From positions 1 to 64,000 of the forward strand of contig CALUGW010000009.1 of the NCBI GenBank assembly GCA_944320305.1: DNA of 64,000 bases, read 5' to 3'. The position numbers and the translations under genes are program-made. Below, piece after piece: positions 56,808 to 64,000 of this stretch (position 1 is its first letter; each line of letters begins with the position of its first letter). The notes beneath the pieces are model-generated. The model did not search any database and was not told the origin of the DNA. It saw only the letters and a program-made list of their open reading frames with translations. Origin of the DNA: an uncultured Prevotella sp. Its GTDB lineage: Bacteria > Bacteroidota > Bacteroidia > Bacteroidales > Bacteroidaceae.

Positions 56808-57425
56808 ATGGCCGGACACACTGCCGCTGCCGCGCTCGCGGCGCTGATACTGACGCTTGGCGGCTGCCACAGGGGCAGGCCGCCGGTGATCATCCCCGAG
56901 GGGGTGGAGCTGCGCCCGGGCGATGTGCTGCTGCGGCGCGGAAGCGGAATGGCCAGCCGCGCGGTGCTCATGGCCGGCGGCGGGGGCGACTATTCGCACG
57001 TGGGCATAGCCGCCGACTCGGCCGGAGTGGTGATGGTGGTGCACGCCGTGCCCGACGAGCCTGACTATCCCGGCGACCCCGACAGGGTGAAGATGGAGCC
57101 GCCGGAGGCTTTCTACGACGGCGGGCGGGCCGACAGGGGCTGCGTGATGCGCTGCGCCGACAGCGCTGCGGCGCGGCGCGCGGCGGCAAGGGCGGTGGAG
57201 CTGTACCGCCGGGGCACGCTCTTCGACCACGACTACGACGACGCCGACACCACGCGGATGTACTGCTGCGAGCTGGTCAGCGCCGCCTTCAGGGCCGCCG
57301 GAACAGACATCGCGCCGCTGCCGCGCCACTCGGTGAGCCTGCCGGGGCTGAGGCTCGACAGCGTCATGCTGCCGTCTGACTTCAGGCGGTCGCCGGCGCT
57401 GAGGGTGGTGGCGGAGTTTCCGTAA
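56808..57425 (+). CDS. YiiX/YebB-like NlpC/P60 family cysteine hydrolase, lipoprotein
   Basis: A 205-residue lipoprotein (LILTLGGC, C20) with the permuted NlpC/P60 papain-like fold. The histidine is in DYSHVGIAAD (H64) and the catalytic cysteine is in MYCCELVSAAF (C153 or C154); LRPGDVLLRRG opens the domain. Members cleave amide or ester bonds in peptidoglycan or lipids. I chose the ATG at 56808 since it gives a proper lipoprotein signal; the leader from the promoter at 56723-56730 is about 70 bases. Confidence 0.8.
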   Translation: MAGHTAAAALAALILTLGGCHRGRPPVIIPEGVELRPGDVLLRRGSGMASRAVLMAGGGGDYSHVGIAADSAGVVMVVHAVPDEPDYPGDPDRVKMEPPEAFYDGGRADRGCVMRCADSAAARRAAARAVELYRRGTLFDHDYDDADTTRMYCCELVSAAFRAAGTDIAPLPRHSVSLPGLRLDSVMLPSDFRRSPALRVVAEFP

Positions 57426-57480
57426 GGCGTGACAGACCTTTTCAAACAATAATTATAAACCTACTAAAAAACCGAATGTT

Positions 57481-57888
57481 ATGAAAAAGATTATCGGATT
57501 TGTGGCCTTAGCGGCCTTTGCACTGGTGATGGCCGCCTGCGGCGGCGACAACTCGCCCAAGAGCGTGGCCGAGGAGGCCGTGAAGTGCATCCAGGACAAG
57601 GACTATGCCGGATACGTTGACCTGATGTATCTCAGCGTCAAGGAAGGCGAGAACATCGACGAGAAGAAGCAGGCCATAACGGACATGCTGCAGTCGAAGG
57701 CGCAGTCAACGCTCGACACCAAGGGCGGCATAAAGAGCTGTGAGGTGCTCTCGGAGACGATAGCCGAGGACGGGAAGACCGCCGTGGTGGAGATGAACAT
57801 CGTCTATGGCAACGGCGAGGAGAAGAAAGACAGCATGAAGCTGCGCAAGGACGACTCGGACAAGTGGCTCATCGACGCCGGCAAATGA
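57481..57888 (+). CDS. DUF4878 domain-containing lipoprotein
   Basis: A 135-residue lipoprotein (FALVMAAC, C20) with the small NTF2-like DUF4878 fold: SPKSVAEEAVKCIQDKDYAGYVDLM, then KTAVVEMNIVYGNGEEKKDSMKLRKDDSDKWLID. Function unknown. It lies 55 bp after the YiiX-like gene and 83 bp before the next exported protein, probably on one transcript, as no terminator is seen between them. Confidence 0.82.
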   Translation: MKKIIGFVALAAFALVMAACGGDNSPKSVAEEAVKCIQDKDYAGYVDLMYLSVKEGENIDEKKQAITDMLQSKAQSTLDTKGGIKSCEVLSETIAEDGKTAVVEMNIVYGNGEEKKDSMKLRKDDSDKWLIDAGK

Positions 57889-57971
57889 CCCGGCGCGGCT
57901 GCCGCGCCCTCTGGCGGCCCCCACGCGGGGAATCCTAACGACTTAAAACAACAACAAAAACAGACAGAAAA

Positions 57972-58568
57972 ATGAAAGCATCAAAGGCAATCAAGGCGTT
58001 ACTCGTGTGCGCGGTAATGGCCTTCGCGGGCGCCACGCCCGCCAGCGCACAGCTGAGCAACATACTGAAAAAGGCTCAGAAGACCCTCGAAAGCGTCAAC
58101 AACACCCTCGACAAGGTTTCCGGCGAGGGCGGCTCCGAGGTGGCCATCCCCTCCGGCGGCACCATGGTGAACCCCATGGCCGCCGCGGCGCAGGTGGAGC
58201 TTGTGGGAGCCTACGGCACCAGCACGTCGGAGAATTACGGGCGGGTTTACCTCGTGCTCAAGGTGAAGATGATAGCCAATGAGAACCGCATCGGCTTCGG
58301 CGGCAGCATGAACGGCGCCAAGACCATGGCCATCGACCAGGACGGCAACCAGTACACCACCGGCACCATGGGCCAGTATTACAGAGACGTGACCGAGGGA
58401 ATAGAGATGAAGGTGACGCTCGACGACCAGTACGGCCCGTTTGACGACGTGAAGAAGACGGCCAAGACCATGCAGGTGATAAAGCTGGCCTGCTACATCA
58501 ACGCGCAGAACCGGGGCATGATAACGTTCAAGAACGTGCCCGTGCAGTGGGACGTGCAGCCGCAGTGA
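57972..58568 (+). CDS. Exported protein of unknown function
   Basis: A 198-residue protein with signal peptide (AIKALLVCAVMAFAGATPASAQ), a short amphipathic helix (LSNILKKAQKTLESVNNTLDKV), a Gly/Ser linker and an all-beta domain (VELVGAYGTSTSENYGRVYLVLKVKMIANENRIGFGGSMNG..). Two cysteines at most; no lipobox or catalytic motif that I recognise. The beta domain resembles small envelope-stress proteins, but I assign no function. Confidence 0.65.
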   Translation: MKASKAIKALLVCAVMAFAGATPASAQLSNILKKAQKTLESVNNTLDKVSGEGGSEVAIPSGGTMVNPMAAAAQVELVGAYGTSTSENYGRVYLVLKVKMIANENRIGFGGSMNGAKTMAIDQDGNQYTTGTMGQYYRDVTEGIEMKVTLDDQYGPFDDVKKTAKTMQVIKLACYINAQNRGMITFKNVPVQWDVQPQ

Positions 58569-58586
58569 CGCCCCCGGCGGCCTGGC

Positions 58587-59636
58587 TCAGGCCCCCGGGC
58601 GCCGTTCCTGTCCGCCCTGCCAGCTGCCGGGATTCTGGCCGGTGTGCTTGCGGAAGGCGCGGCGGAACGTTGACACGGAGTTGAAGCCGCTGCACTGCGC
58701 GATGTAATCGAGAGTGTACTCAGGGTGGTTTTCCATCATGGGCACACTCTCTTTCTTTATCCTCAGGCTGTTGATGTAGTCATAGAACGTTGTCCTCAGC
58801 GCGCTGTTGAAGTAGTTGCTCACGTAGGTGCGGTTGGTGCCCAGCCGCTCGGCCAGCTGCACTATCGACAGCTTGGGGTCGAGATAGAGCCGCTCGCGCT
58901 CCACGACGGCCTCCAGCCGGCCCGCGAAGGGGTAGTCGCGCGCGTCGGCCGAGGCGGGGGCGGGGCTGCCGCAGGCGTCGGGCCGCGGGCGCGTGTCGTT
59001 CATCCTGGAGCAGTAGTGCAGCATGGCCTGCCACAGCACGATGGACGACACGTAGCTGAAGGAGTCCACAAGCGGGTTGCGCACCATGGCCATTATCACC
59101 CAGATGAGCATGCAGAGATACACGATGAAGTAGACTTTCTTGAGCCACGACAGGTCGATGCCGTCCAGGTCGGAGAAGTTGCCGTAGAGAAACTTCTGGT
59201 AAGACGTCGTGCGCGTGAAGCCCAGCCGCAGCGCCGTGGCGCCGAAGACGGTGAGGAAGGCCAGATAGACCGTGGCCAGCCAGTGGCTCGGCCACACCAT
59301 GTAGGCCCCCAGGAAGAGCGCGAAGGGCAGCAGGAGCAGCGCCACGCGCCGCGCTGTGACCCACCGCGGCATCGACAGCTCGAAGAGGAGGCAGGTCAGC
59401 ACCACCACTCCCAGGCCGTCGAGCATCTGGATTGTGTCGAGCATGGGGCCGTTGTAGGCGCCAGGCATGAGCGATACGAGGTCCTTGGCCGTCATGACCG
59501 CCCAGTAGACAAAGATGAAGGCGAGCAGCGACTGCAGCCTGGTGCGGTGGCGCCGGGCCAGCAGCTGGCAGGCGTTCACGGCAAACCAGGCCGTGGCCGC
59601 GCCGTTGAAGAAGGTTGCTATGCTCAGTGCAGGCAT
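58587..59636 (-). CDS. AraC family regulator with N-terminal membrane domain
   Basis: A 349-residue regulator. Residues 1-215 contain six or seven hydrophobic helices; the C-terminal 110 residues are an AraC-type double HTH (LSIVQLAERLGTNRTYVSNYFNSALRTTFYDYINSLRI and YTLDYIAQCSGFNSVSTFRRAFRKHTGQNPGSW). Similar membrane-bound AraC proteins are frequent in Bacteroidetes and are thought to sense membrane or extracellular signals. The target is unknown; the adjacent convergent gene cluster of exported proteins is one option. TATCTTTG at 59752-59759 is the -7 element. Confidence 0.85.
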   Translation of the reverse strand: MPALSIATFFNGAATAWFAVNACQLLARRHRTRLQSLLAFIFVYWAVMTAKDLVSLMPGAYNGPMLDTIQMLDGLGVVVLTCLLFELSMPRWVTARRVALLLLPFALFLGAYMVWPSHWLATVYLAFLTVFGATALRLGFTRTTSYQKFLYGNFSDLDGIDLSWLKKVYFIVYLCMLIWVIMAMVRNPLVDSFSYVSSIVLWQAMLHYCSRMNDTRPRPDACGSPAPASADARDYPFAGRLEAVVERERLYLDPKLSIVQLAERLGTNRTYVSNYFNSALRTTFYDYINSLRIKKESVPMMENHPEYTLDYIAQCSGFNSVSTFRRAFRKHTGQNPGSWQGGQERRPGA

Positions 59637-59803
59637 TGTGTGTCAGCTTCTGTTTGACTTGCGGGGGATAAGCCCGGACCGGTCGTTAGACCGCGTTGCT
59701 CTGTTGGGGGAAAAGCGGCTGCCGTCCTTCCGGATGCGGCTTATCCGCTGGCAAAGATACACAATAAATGTGACACGGGCGGCTTCCGCCGCCTGAAAAT
59801 GTT

Positions 59804-59836
59804 GAGGCCGGCCGGGGCTTGCGCCCCGCCGGCCTC
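59804..59836 (-). terminator. GC-rich hairpin downstream of the sigma-factor operon
   Basis: GAGGCCGGC..GGGGC pairs with GCCCC..CCGGCCTC (about 14 bp with one mismatch), tiny loop, followed by T-rich DNA on either side. It is the likely end of the sigma/anti-sigma/DUF4252 transcript. The 314-bp gap 59637-59950 otherwise holds the -7 box of the AraC gene at 59752-59759. Confidence 0.55.
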
Positions 59837-59950
59837 TTCTTACGTTAGTATGTTATGAAAAATTTGAGAGAATCGAAACTTCACAGTTTCTTTGTTGTTG
59901 TTTTACTAAACATGATTATTTAAGAGAAAGCATAGAAATTTTCTGTCTGT

Positions 59951-60460
59951 TCAGGCCTTCGGGCCGTGCCCCGAGAACGTTTTCCTGAGGCTCTCGACAA
60001 ACTCCTTGTCGATGTCGCCCGTGAGGTTGACGATCACGAGGCGGTCCGCCGCCGTGTCGGTGTGGAGCATCACCAGCTCCACGGTGTCTCCGCTGCTGGT
60101 CTGGCGGATGTAGAACGTGCCGCGGGCGTGGCTGTTGCGGTAGTCCTGCGTGTGCCTGAAGCGCTGCGGGTTGTCCCTGAGCAGCTCCATCGCGGCGTCG
60201 TAGTAGTCGCCGGCGCGCACGCTTGCGGTCACTATCCGGGCGCTCTTGAGCTTCTGTATGGCCTGCGCCATATGCTCGTTGCGGGCGGCGTCGGGCTGCT
60301 TGGTGAGCTGCTCCATCATCTTTGGGCTGATGGTTATGCAGTGCACGGCGGTGTCCTCGAGGCACTGCTCCATGAACTTCGACGCGAAGTCCTGGGTGCC
60401 CTGCGCCATGGCGGCCGCCGCCGCCACCAGCAGCACGGCCAGTATTGCTGCCCGTCTCAT
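59951..60460 (-). CDS. DUF4252 domain-containing exported protein
   Basis: A 169-residue exported protein (signal peptide RAAILAVLLVAAAAAMAQ) with the DUF4252 fold: FASKFMEQCLEDTAVHCITISPKMMEQL, YYDAAMELL, DTVELVMLHTDTAADRLVIVNLTGDID. Function unknown, but DUF4252 genes commonly sit behind an ECF sigma factor and a small membrane protein in Bacteroidales, as here. Its ATG overlaps the stop of the anti-sigma-like gene by 4 bp. Confidence 0.85.
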   Translation of the reverse strand: MRRAAILAVLLVAAAAAMAQGTQDFASKFMEQCLEDTAVHCITISPKMMEQLTKQPDAARNEHMAQAIQKLKSARIVTASVRAGDYYDAAMELLRDNPQRFRHTQDYRNSHARGTFYIRQTSSGDTVELVMLHTDTAADRLVIVNLTGDIDKEFVESLRKTFSGHGPKA

Positions 60461-60978
60461 CGCCCGGAGTCTGTGTGTTGTGCCCCGGCGGAGCCGCCCA
60501 CGGAGGCGGTGTCGGCGCTGCTTATGCCCTCGGATACCAGCTCGAGGGCGCTTTCCACCTCGTCGTAGGCCACTGCCGGGTCGGTGTAGGTGTCCTTGTA
60601 GCCGGTGTAGTTGATGTCGTCGCGGCCGCCGCGGCTGTCGCCCACGGATATGCGGGCGGCGTTGCCGATGGTCAGCGTGATGGCCACCACGGCTGCGGCC
60701 TTGAAGAGCGGCATGAGCCTGCTGCGCATATTGACGGCGCGCGCCCTGACGGGTGCGGGCTTGTCTGCCGTGAGCGCCAGAATCCTGGAGTCAAAGTCGT
60801 CGCCCAGCACCTGCTCCTCCCGCTCGCCGCGGCTGTAGGTGAACAGCGCGGCGTACTGCCGGAGATGGGCCGGAACGCTCTTCTGGCTGAAGAAGGCGCG
60901 CAGTATCTGCTCCTCCTCGAGCGAGGTCTCGCACTGCCAGTAGCGCTCCAATAACTGCTCGATATACTTATAGTCCAT
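60457..60978 (-). CDS. Putative anti-sigma factor, single-pass membrane protein
   Basis: A 173-residue protein with a cytoplasmic N-terminal part (YIEQLLERYWQCETSLEEEQILRAFF), one membrane helix (about 92-106, LFKAAAVVAITLTIG) and an acidic periplasmic tail. It is placed directly after the sigma-factor gene (11-bp overlap) and before DUF4252, the position of anti-sigma factors. No zinc-binding HxxxCxxC (ZAS) motif is visible, so the assignment rests on context and topology. Confidence 0.7.
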   Translation of the reverse strand: MDYKYIEQLLERYWQCETSLEEEQILRAFFSQKSVPAHLRQYAALFTYSRGEREEQVLGDDFDSRILALTADKPAPVRARAVNMRSRLMPLFKAAAVVAITLTIGNAARISVGDSRGGRDDINYTGYKDTYTDPAVAYDEVESALELVSEGISSADTASVGGSAGAQHTDSGR

Positions 60979-61486
60979 ATCTTTCTGTCTTGATGTATTT
61001 CTGTCTTATGGCCTGCCGGGCTCTGAAAAGTGTCACCTTGACCTGGTCCTGGCTGATGTTCATCACCTCGGCTATGTCTTTGTAGCTCTTGCCCTCGATG
61101 TCGCGCAGCTGCATCACGCTGCGCTGCTTCTCGGGCAGGCTGTCCATGAGGCGCCTTACGAGGCTCACGCTGTCGGCCAGCACGGCCTGCCGCTCGGGGT
61201 CGGCGGCGCTGGAGCTGTCGGCTCTCGCGTCGTTGGCGGCGTCGAGGGTCTGGCTGTTGTTGTCCATCCGCTTGGCCTTGTCGAGGGCCAGGTTGCGGCA
61301 CACCGTCAGGCAGAAGGCCTCCATCGACTCGATTTCGGCCCAGGTGTCGCGCCTGTTCCACACCTTTATCATCGTCTCCTGCACAACGTCCTCGGCCTCC
61401 GCCTTATTGAGAGTAATGCGGAGTGCGAGCCTGAAGAGTTCGTTCTTCAGCGGCAGCACGTCGTTCCGGAAACTGATATTCTTCAT
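60968..61486 (-). CDS. ECF-type RNA polymerase sigma-70 factor
   Basis: A 172-residue sigma factor with region 2 (LALRITLNKAEAEDVVQETMIKVWNRRDTW) and region 4 (LPEKQRSVMQLRDIEGKSYKDIAEVMNISQDQVKVTLFRARQAIRQKY). It is the first gene of a three-gene operon with an anti-sigma-like protein and a DUF4252 protein. The upstream DNA has TGTAAC-N16-CGTC (61503-61528), a typical ECF promoter, so it probably activates itself. Confidence 0.92.
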   Translation of the reverse strand: MKNISFRNDVLPLKNELFRLALRITLNKAEAEDVVQETMIKVWNRRDTWAEIESMEAFCLTVCRNLALDKAKRMDNNSQTLDAANDARADSSSAADPERQAVLADSVSLVRRLMDSLPEKQRSVMQLRDIEGKSYKDIAEVMNISQDQVKVTLFRARQAIRQKYIKTERYGL

Positions 61487-61502
61487 CCCCTCTATTATGT
61501 AA

Positions 61503-61528
61503 GACGACCGGGCGGGGCCGATGTTACA
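61503..61528 (-). promoter_or_regulatory. ECF-type promoter of the sigma-factor operon
   Basis: Minus strand: TGTAAC (61523-61528), 16 bases, CGTC (61503-61506), 16 bases before the ATG. This matches the -35 GTAAC / -10 CGTC pattern of ECF sigma factors and not the housekeeping TAnnTTTG promoter used elsewhere here. Confidence 0.65.
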
Positions 61529-61588
61529 GGCTGCGGCGTTTTTTTCTGAAAATGTTTTCGGCCCGCCTGCCGCGGCCCCCGGCCCGGG

Positions 61589-62128
61589 TCAGCGGGCGGC
61601 GGCGCCGGCCGCGCGGCTGTTGAGGAACAGGTGCAGGGCGCGGCGTATGGACCTGAGGCCGAACTGCTCCGTGTGTATCTCGCTGACGGGCACCCAGAAG
61701 CACTCCTCGGCGTCGTCGTCGGCAGCGGGCTCGGCGCCGTCTCTCACCTCGCAGCTGAAGAAGATGTCGAGCGTGTGGATGGTCATTCCGGAGTAGAGGT
61801 AGACGTTGGGCAGGCTGAACAGGTAGCGCGCCGACGTCACCTCCAGCCCGGTCTCCTCGCGTATCTCGCGGGCCACGCCCTCCTCGGCGGTCTCGTCGTT
61901 GTCTATGAAGCCGCCGGGCAGGTCGAGCGTGCCCTTTGCCGGCTCCTTGCCGCGGCGCTCCACGAGCAGCTCGCCGCGCCCGTTGACTATGAAGGCGGCC
62001 GTGGCCGCGCTGGGGTTCTGGTAGTAGGTGAATCCGCAGTTGTCGCACTTCTTGCTCTTGAAGTTGTGCTCCCCGAAGTGCTTGCTGCCGCACACGGGGC
62101 AATAGGTGAATTTTTCCAGTGGGTGCAT
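61589..62128 (-). CDS. Nudix hydrolase with N-terminal zinc ribbon
   Basis: A 179-residue protein. Residues 10-31 are a zinc ribbon (CPVC..CDNC; C10, C13, C28, C31), and the Nudix box is GGFIDNDETAEEG..REIREETGL (72-94) with the metal-binding glutamates intact. The combination resembles NudC-type and related NDP-X hydrolases; the exact substrate, NAD+ or another nucleoside diphosphate derivative, is open. I chose the ATG at 62128 directly before the zinc ribbon; the longer reading to 62368 has no family resemblance and runs through the intergenic repeat region. Confidence 0.87.
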   Translation of the reverse strand: MHPLEKFTYCPVCGSKHFGEHNFKSKKCDNCGFTYYQNPSAATAAFIVNGRGELLVERRGKEPAKGTLDLPGGFIDNDETAEEGVAREIREETGLEVTSARYLFSLPNVYLYSGMTIHTLDIFFSCEVRDGAEPAADDDAEECFWVPVSEIHTEQFGLRSIRRALHLFLNSRAAGAAAR

Positions 62129-62431
62129 AGATGTTGTCTTTGTCGGTGCAATGTTACTAAAAATAATCCATACGGCCAACGGCCGCGGCGGGAAAAAGTG
62201 GCCTGCGGACGGCCGGGAAATGTTAAATTCCGGCGGGGCGAGGCTCCGTATTTCCGCGTTTTTCCGCAGGCGGCGGCTCTCGGCGGCAAATACGGCGGCC
62301 ACGGGTGTGCATCGGCAACTGTCTGGCGCAGTGGGGGTTGGAGGCGGCGCGGCGCGTGGTGTGCGCAAATTATGTTAACGCCGCAGCGGGAACGCGCCGT
62401 GTTTTTAACGCATTTTCAGCAAATCGTGGCT

Positions 62432-62519
62432 GCAATACGGCCTGTTTCGGCTTGCGATATAGGCCATATCGCAAGCCGAAACGGCCCATATCGCAGTGCA
62501 ATATGGGCCGTTTTGCAAA
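62432..62519. repeat. 22-nt palindromic array G (4 units)
   Basis: Units start at 62432, 62454, 62476 and 62498. The second (GGCTTGCGATAT..ATATCGCAAGCC) is an extended palindrome, and units 3 and 4 pair with each other. The 666-bp gap 62129-62794 also holds a GC-rich stretch without features (62170-62390), a degenerate box CTATTTCGCC..GTGTTAAATCC (62571-62601) and the hairpin at 62649-62762. Confidence 0.85.
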
Positions 62520-62648
62520 AAAACGGAGTCTCGGGGGCGTCTCAGCGCCGCATTTTCCGCTTTCTGTTATCTATTTCGCCGCTCCAGGTCGTGTTAAATC
62601 CGGCAGGCAGAAGTGTGAATGATGGTTAAGGAGCGAGGAGTAAAATGA

Positions 62649-62762
62649 GGAGTTAAGGAGTTAAAGAAGTTAAGGAGTTAAGACAATGGCTTTCGCGGAT
62701 GGGGCTTGCGCTTCCACCGGGCATACGTCTTAACTCCTTAACTTCTTTAACTCCTTAACTCC
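62649..62762. repeat. Long hairpin of 8-nt units, second copy of the 14-kb hairpin
   Basis: Arms 62649-62684 and 62727-62762 pair perfectly over 36 bp. Arms and the 42-nt loop are close to those at 14075-14193; one stem position that is G:C there is A:T here, changed on both arms. It lies after the dusB stop codon (62795). Confidence 0.88.
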
Positions 62763-62794
62763 AGAAAAAAGTCTCCTTAACTCCTGCAAGAGTC

Positions 62795-63787
62795 TCATTG
62801 CCTCTCCCTGAGCATCTCCCGTGCCTGCTCTATAATGGCCGTGAGCGACTCCACGGTGTCGGCCCTGAGCATGGCTATGCGCGTCTGGCGGAAGTCGGGA
62901 ATGCCCTTGAACACGGGCGTGGCGGCCAGATGGCGGCGCGTGTGGAGTATGCCGCGGTACTCGTCGATGCGCTCCACGTTGATGCGCAGCTGCTCCAGGA
63001 GCACGTCGATCTGCTCGTCGGCGGTCAGCGGGCGGGCCGTGCCGGCGCGCCCGTCGAGCAGGTCGCGCATCTCCTTGAATATCCAGGGGCGGCCGAAGGT
63101 GGCCCTGCCCACCATCACGGCGTCCACGCCGTAGCGGCTGAAGGCGTCGCGCGCCCCGGCGGCCGAGGTGATGTCGCCGTTGCCTATTATGGGTATGCTG
63201 ACGCGGGGGTTGCGCCTCACGGCGGCTATAGGCTCCCAGTCGGCCGTGCCGGTGTACATCTGCGCCCGCGTGCGGCCGTGGATGGTCAGCGCGCTGATGC
63301 CGCAGTCCTGCAGCTGCTCGGCCAGCGTGCCGATGATTATGTCGGAGGCGTCCCAGCCCAGGCGCGTCTTCACCGTCACGGGCAGCCTCACCGCGCCGAC
63401 CACGCGGCGCGTGATGTCGAGCATCAGCGGTATGTTGCGCAGCATTCCGGCCCCGGCGCCCTTGCCGGCCACCTTCTTCACGGGGCAGCCGAAGTTGAGG
63501 TCGATCAGGTCGGGGCCGGCCTGCTCCACCATGCGGGCCGCCTCCACCATGGCGTCGGCGTCGCGCCCGTAGATCTGTATGCCCACGGGCCGCTCCTCGT
63601 CGCATATGGTGAGCTTGCGCTCGGTGGCCTTGACGGAGCGCACCAGCGCCTCGGCGCTGACGAACTCGGTGTAGACCATCGAGGCGCCGAAGCGCTTGCA
63701 GAGCAGCCGGAAGCCGATGTCGGTGACGTCTTCCATCGGGGCGAGCAGCACGGGGCGCTCCCCCAGGTCAATGTTTGCTATCTTCAT
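62795..63787 (-). CDS. dusB: tRNA-dihydrouridine synthase
   Basis: A 330-residue FMN enzyme reducing specific uridines in tRNA. The TIM-barrel start is RPVLLAPMEDVTDIGFR; the catalytic cysteine is C101 in DLIDLNFGCPVKKVAGKGAGAGML; FMN contacts are IPIIGNGDI and DAVMVGRATFGRPW; a C-terminal helical RNA-binding domain completes it. The DusB-like GKGAGA segment supports the symbol. I chose the ATG at 63787 (MKIANIDLGERPVLLAPM). It follows dprA with 78 bp between, filled partly by a 7-nt array. Confidence 0.9.
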   Translation of the reverse strand: MKIANIDLGERPVLLAPMEDVTDIGFRLLCKRFGASMVYTEFVSAEALVRSVKATERKLTICDEERPVGIQIYGRDADAMVEAARMVEQAGPDLIDLNFGCPVKKVAGKGAGAGMLRNIPLMLDITRRVVGAVRLPVTVKTRLGWDASDIIIGTLAEQLQDCGISALTIHGRTRAQMYTGTADWEPIAAVRRNPRVSIPIIGNGDITSAAGARDAFSRYGVDAVMVGRATFGRPWIFKEMRDLLDGRAGTARPLTADEQIDVLLEQLRINVERIDEYRGILHTRRHLAATPVFKGIPDFRQTRIAMLRADTVESLTAIIEQAREMLRERQ

Positions 63788-63838
63788 TATGCCTGTGTTA
63801 CTGTATGTCTTGGCGGCGGAACACCCGCGCCGCAGCAT

Positions 63839-63868
63839 AAATTCCTAACTCTTAACTCCTAATTCTTA
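63839..63868. repeat. 7-nt array covering the dprA stop codon
   Basis: On the minus strand AATTAAG AATTAGG AGTTAAG AGTTAGG AATT begins with the last codon and TAA stop (63866-63868) of dprA. Four exact 7-nt units. Confidence 0.7.
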
Positions 63869-64000
63869 ATTGATTAGATGGTACATCCCTCCTGCCAGCG
63901 GCCTGACCACGCCCTTCATCTCCAGCTGGAAGAGCACGGCGGCGAGGCGTCCGGGCGGCAGGCCCGTCCTGACGGCCATTGTGTCGGCCGGCAGGTCGTT
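63866..64000 (-). CDS. dprA: DprA C-terminal end (partial, continues beyond the window)
   Basis: The last 44 codons of a gene entering from the right: NDLPADTMAVRTGLPPGRLA, then AVLFQLEMKGVVRPLAGGMYHLIN. This is the winged-helix domain that ends DprA/Smf proteins (helix, turn, L-P-P-G-R-L-A-A recognition helix, G-G-M-Y wing). DprA loads RecA on incoming single-stranded DNA in transformation. Only the tail is visible, so the assignment rests on this domain and its position near dusB. The last codon and stop lie in a 7-nt repeat array. Confidence 0.72.
   Translation of the reverse strand, partial: NDLPADTMAVRTGLPPGRLAAVLFQLEMKGVVRPLAGGMYHLIN

Noticed and set aside
62129-62368. Longer N-terminus of the Nudix hydrolase
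   Set aside because: The extra 80 residues come from intergenic GC-rich DNA, show no family match, and the zinc ribbon begins at the ATG at 62128.

Overview
The window comes from a GC-rich member of the Bacteroidales. No rRNA or tRNA gene is present to place it more precisely; a gut lineage such as Muribaculaceae, Prevotellaceae or Rikenellaceae fits but is not proven. The evidence is the Bacteroidetes promoter (TTTG, about 19 bases, TAnnTTTG) before many genes, PCMD, DUF4252 and DUF4878 proteins, TonB-dependent receptor-type proteins, the fused GNAT/nitrilase protein, a di-haem frdCAB operon, and the mnmG-apt-uvrC-dtd-mazG-deoC neighbourhood.

Layout. 0.2-3.5 kb: a BlaI repressor followed by a broken chimera of a BlaR1 N-terminus and an outer-membrane barrel protein, interrupted by two in-frame stops. 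3.7-9.8 kb: orphan ABC ATPase, aldo/keto reductase, LtaS-type sulfatase and an acetyl-CoA hydrolase/transferase. 10-17 kb: two paralogous lipoproteins, a TonB-dependent receptor, and a PAP2 / extended SDR / cation-efflux series. 17.4-30 kb: RNase R, BamA/TamA-like and PCMD proteins, MINPP-like phosphatase, GNAT-nitrilase, glycosyltransferase, flavin proteins, C1 and M15 peptidases. 30.7-42.4 kb: DNA repair, tRNA and nucleotide genes (polA, prenyl synthase, deoC, mazG, dtd, uvrC, apt, mnmG) with parS-like sites, suggesting an origin-proximal position. 42.8-46.3 kb: fumarate reductase. 46.4-64 kb: MATE pump, Hsp20, a secreted beta-propeller protein, M16 peptidase, a 1290-residue cell-surface protein, small lipoproteins, AraC regulator, a sigma/anti-sigma/DUF4252 operon, Nudix hydrolase, dusB and the 3' end of dprA.

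The most unusual content is between the genes. (1) Seven arrays of an exactly 22-nt repeat, each unit an imperfect 19-nt palindrome centred on GGCC plus 3 nt. Three of them lie inside a larger element of about 600 bp (copies near 30, 37 and 49 kb). (2) A family of long hairpins built from 7-, 8- or 9-nt tandem units: stems of 36-43 bp and loops of 36-43 nt, located at gene 3' ends, with two copies showing a compensatory stem change. Several related arrays begin at or inside the upstream stop codon. (3) One locus with the same architecture, inverted 9-nt arrays between two convergent genes, encloses a gene for a four-helix-bundle (S23/Avd-like) protein. The 23S rRNA intervening sequences, which also combine an S23 ORF with a terminal stem, suggest that this gene could be the active member of the hairpin family. 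That link is inference.
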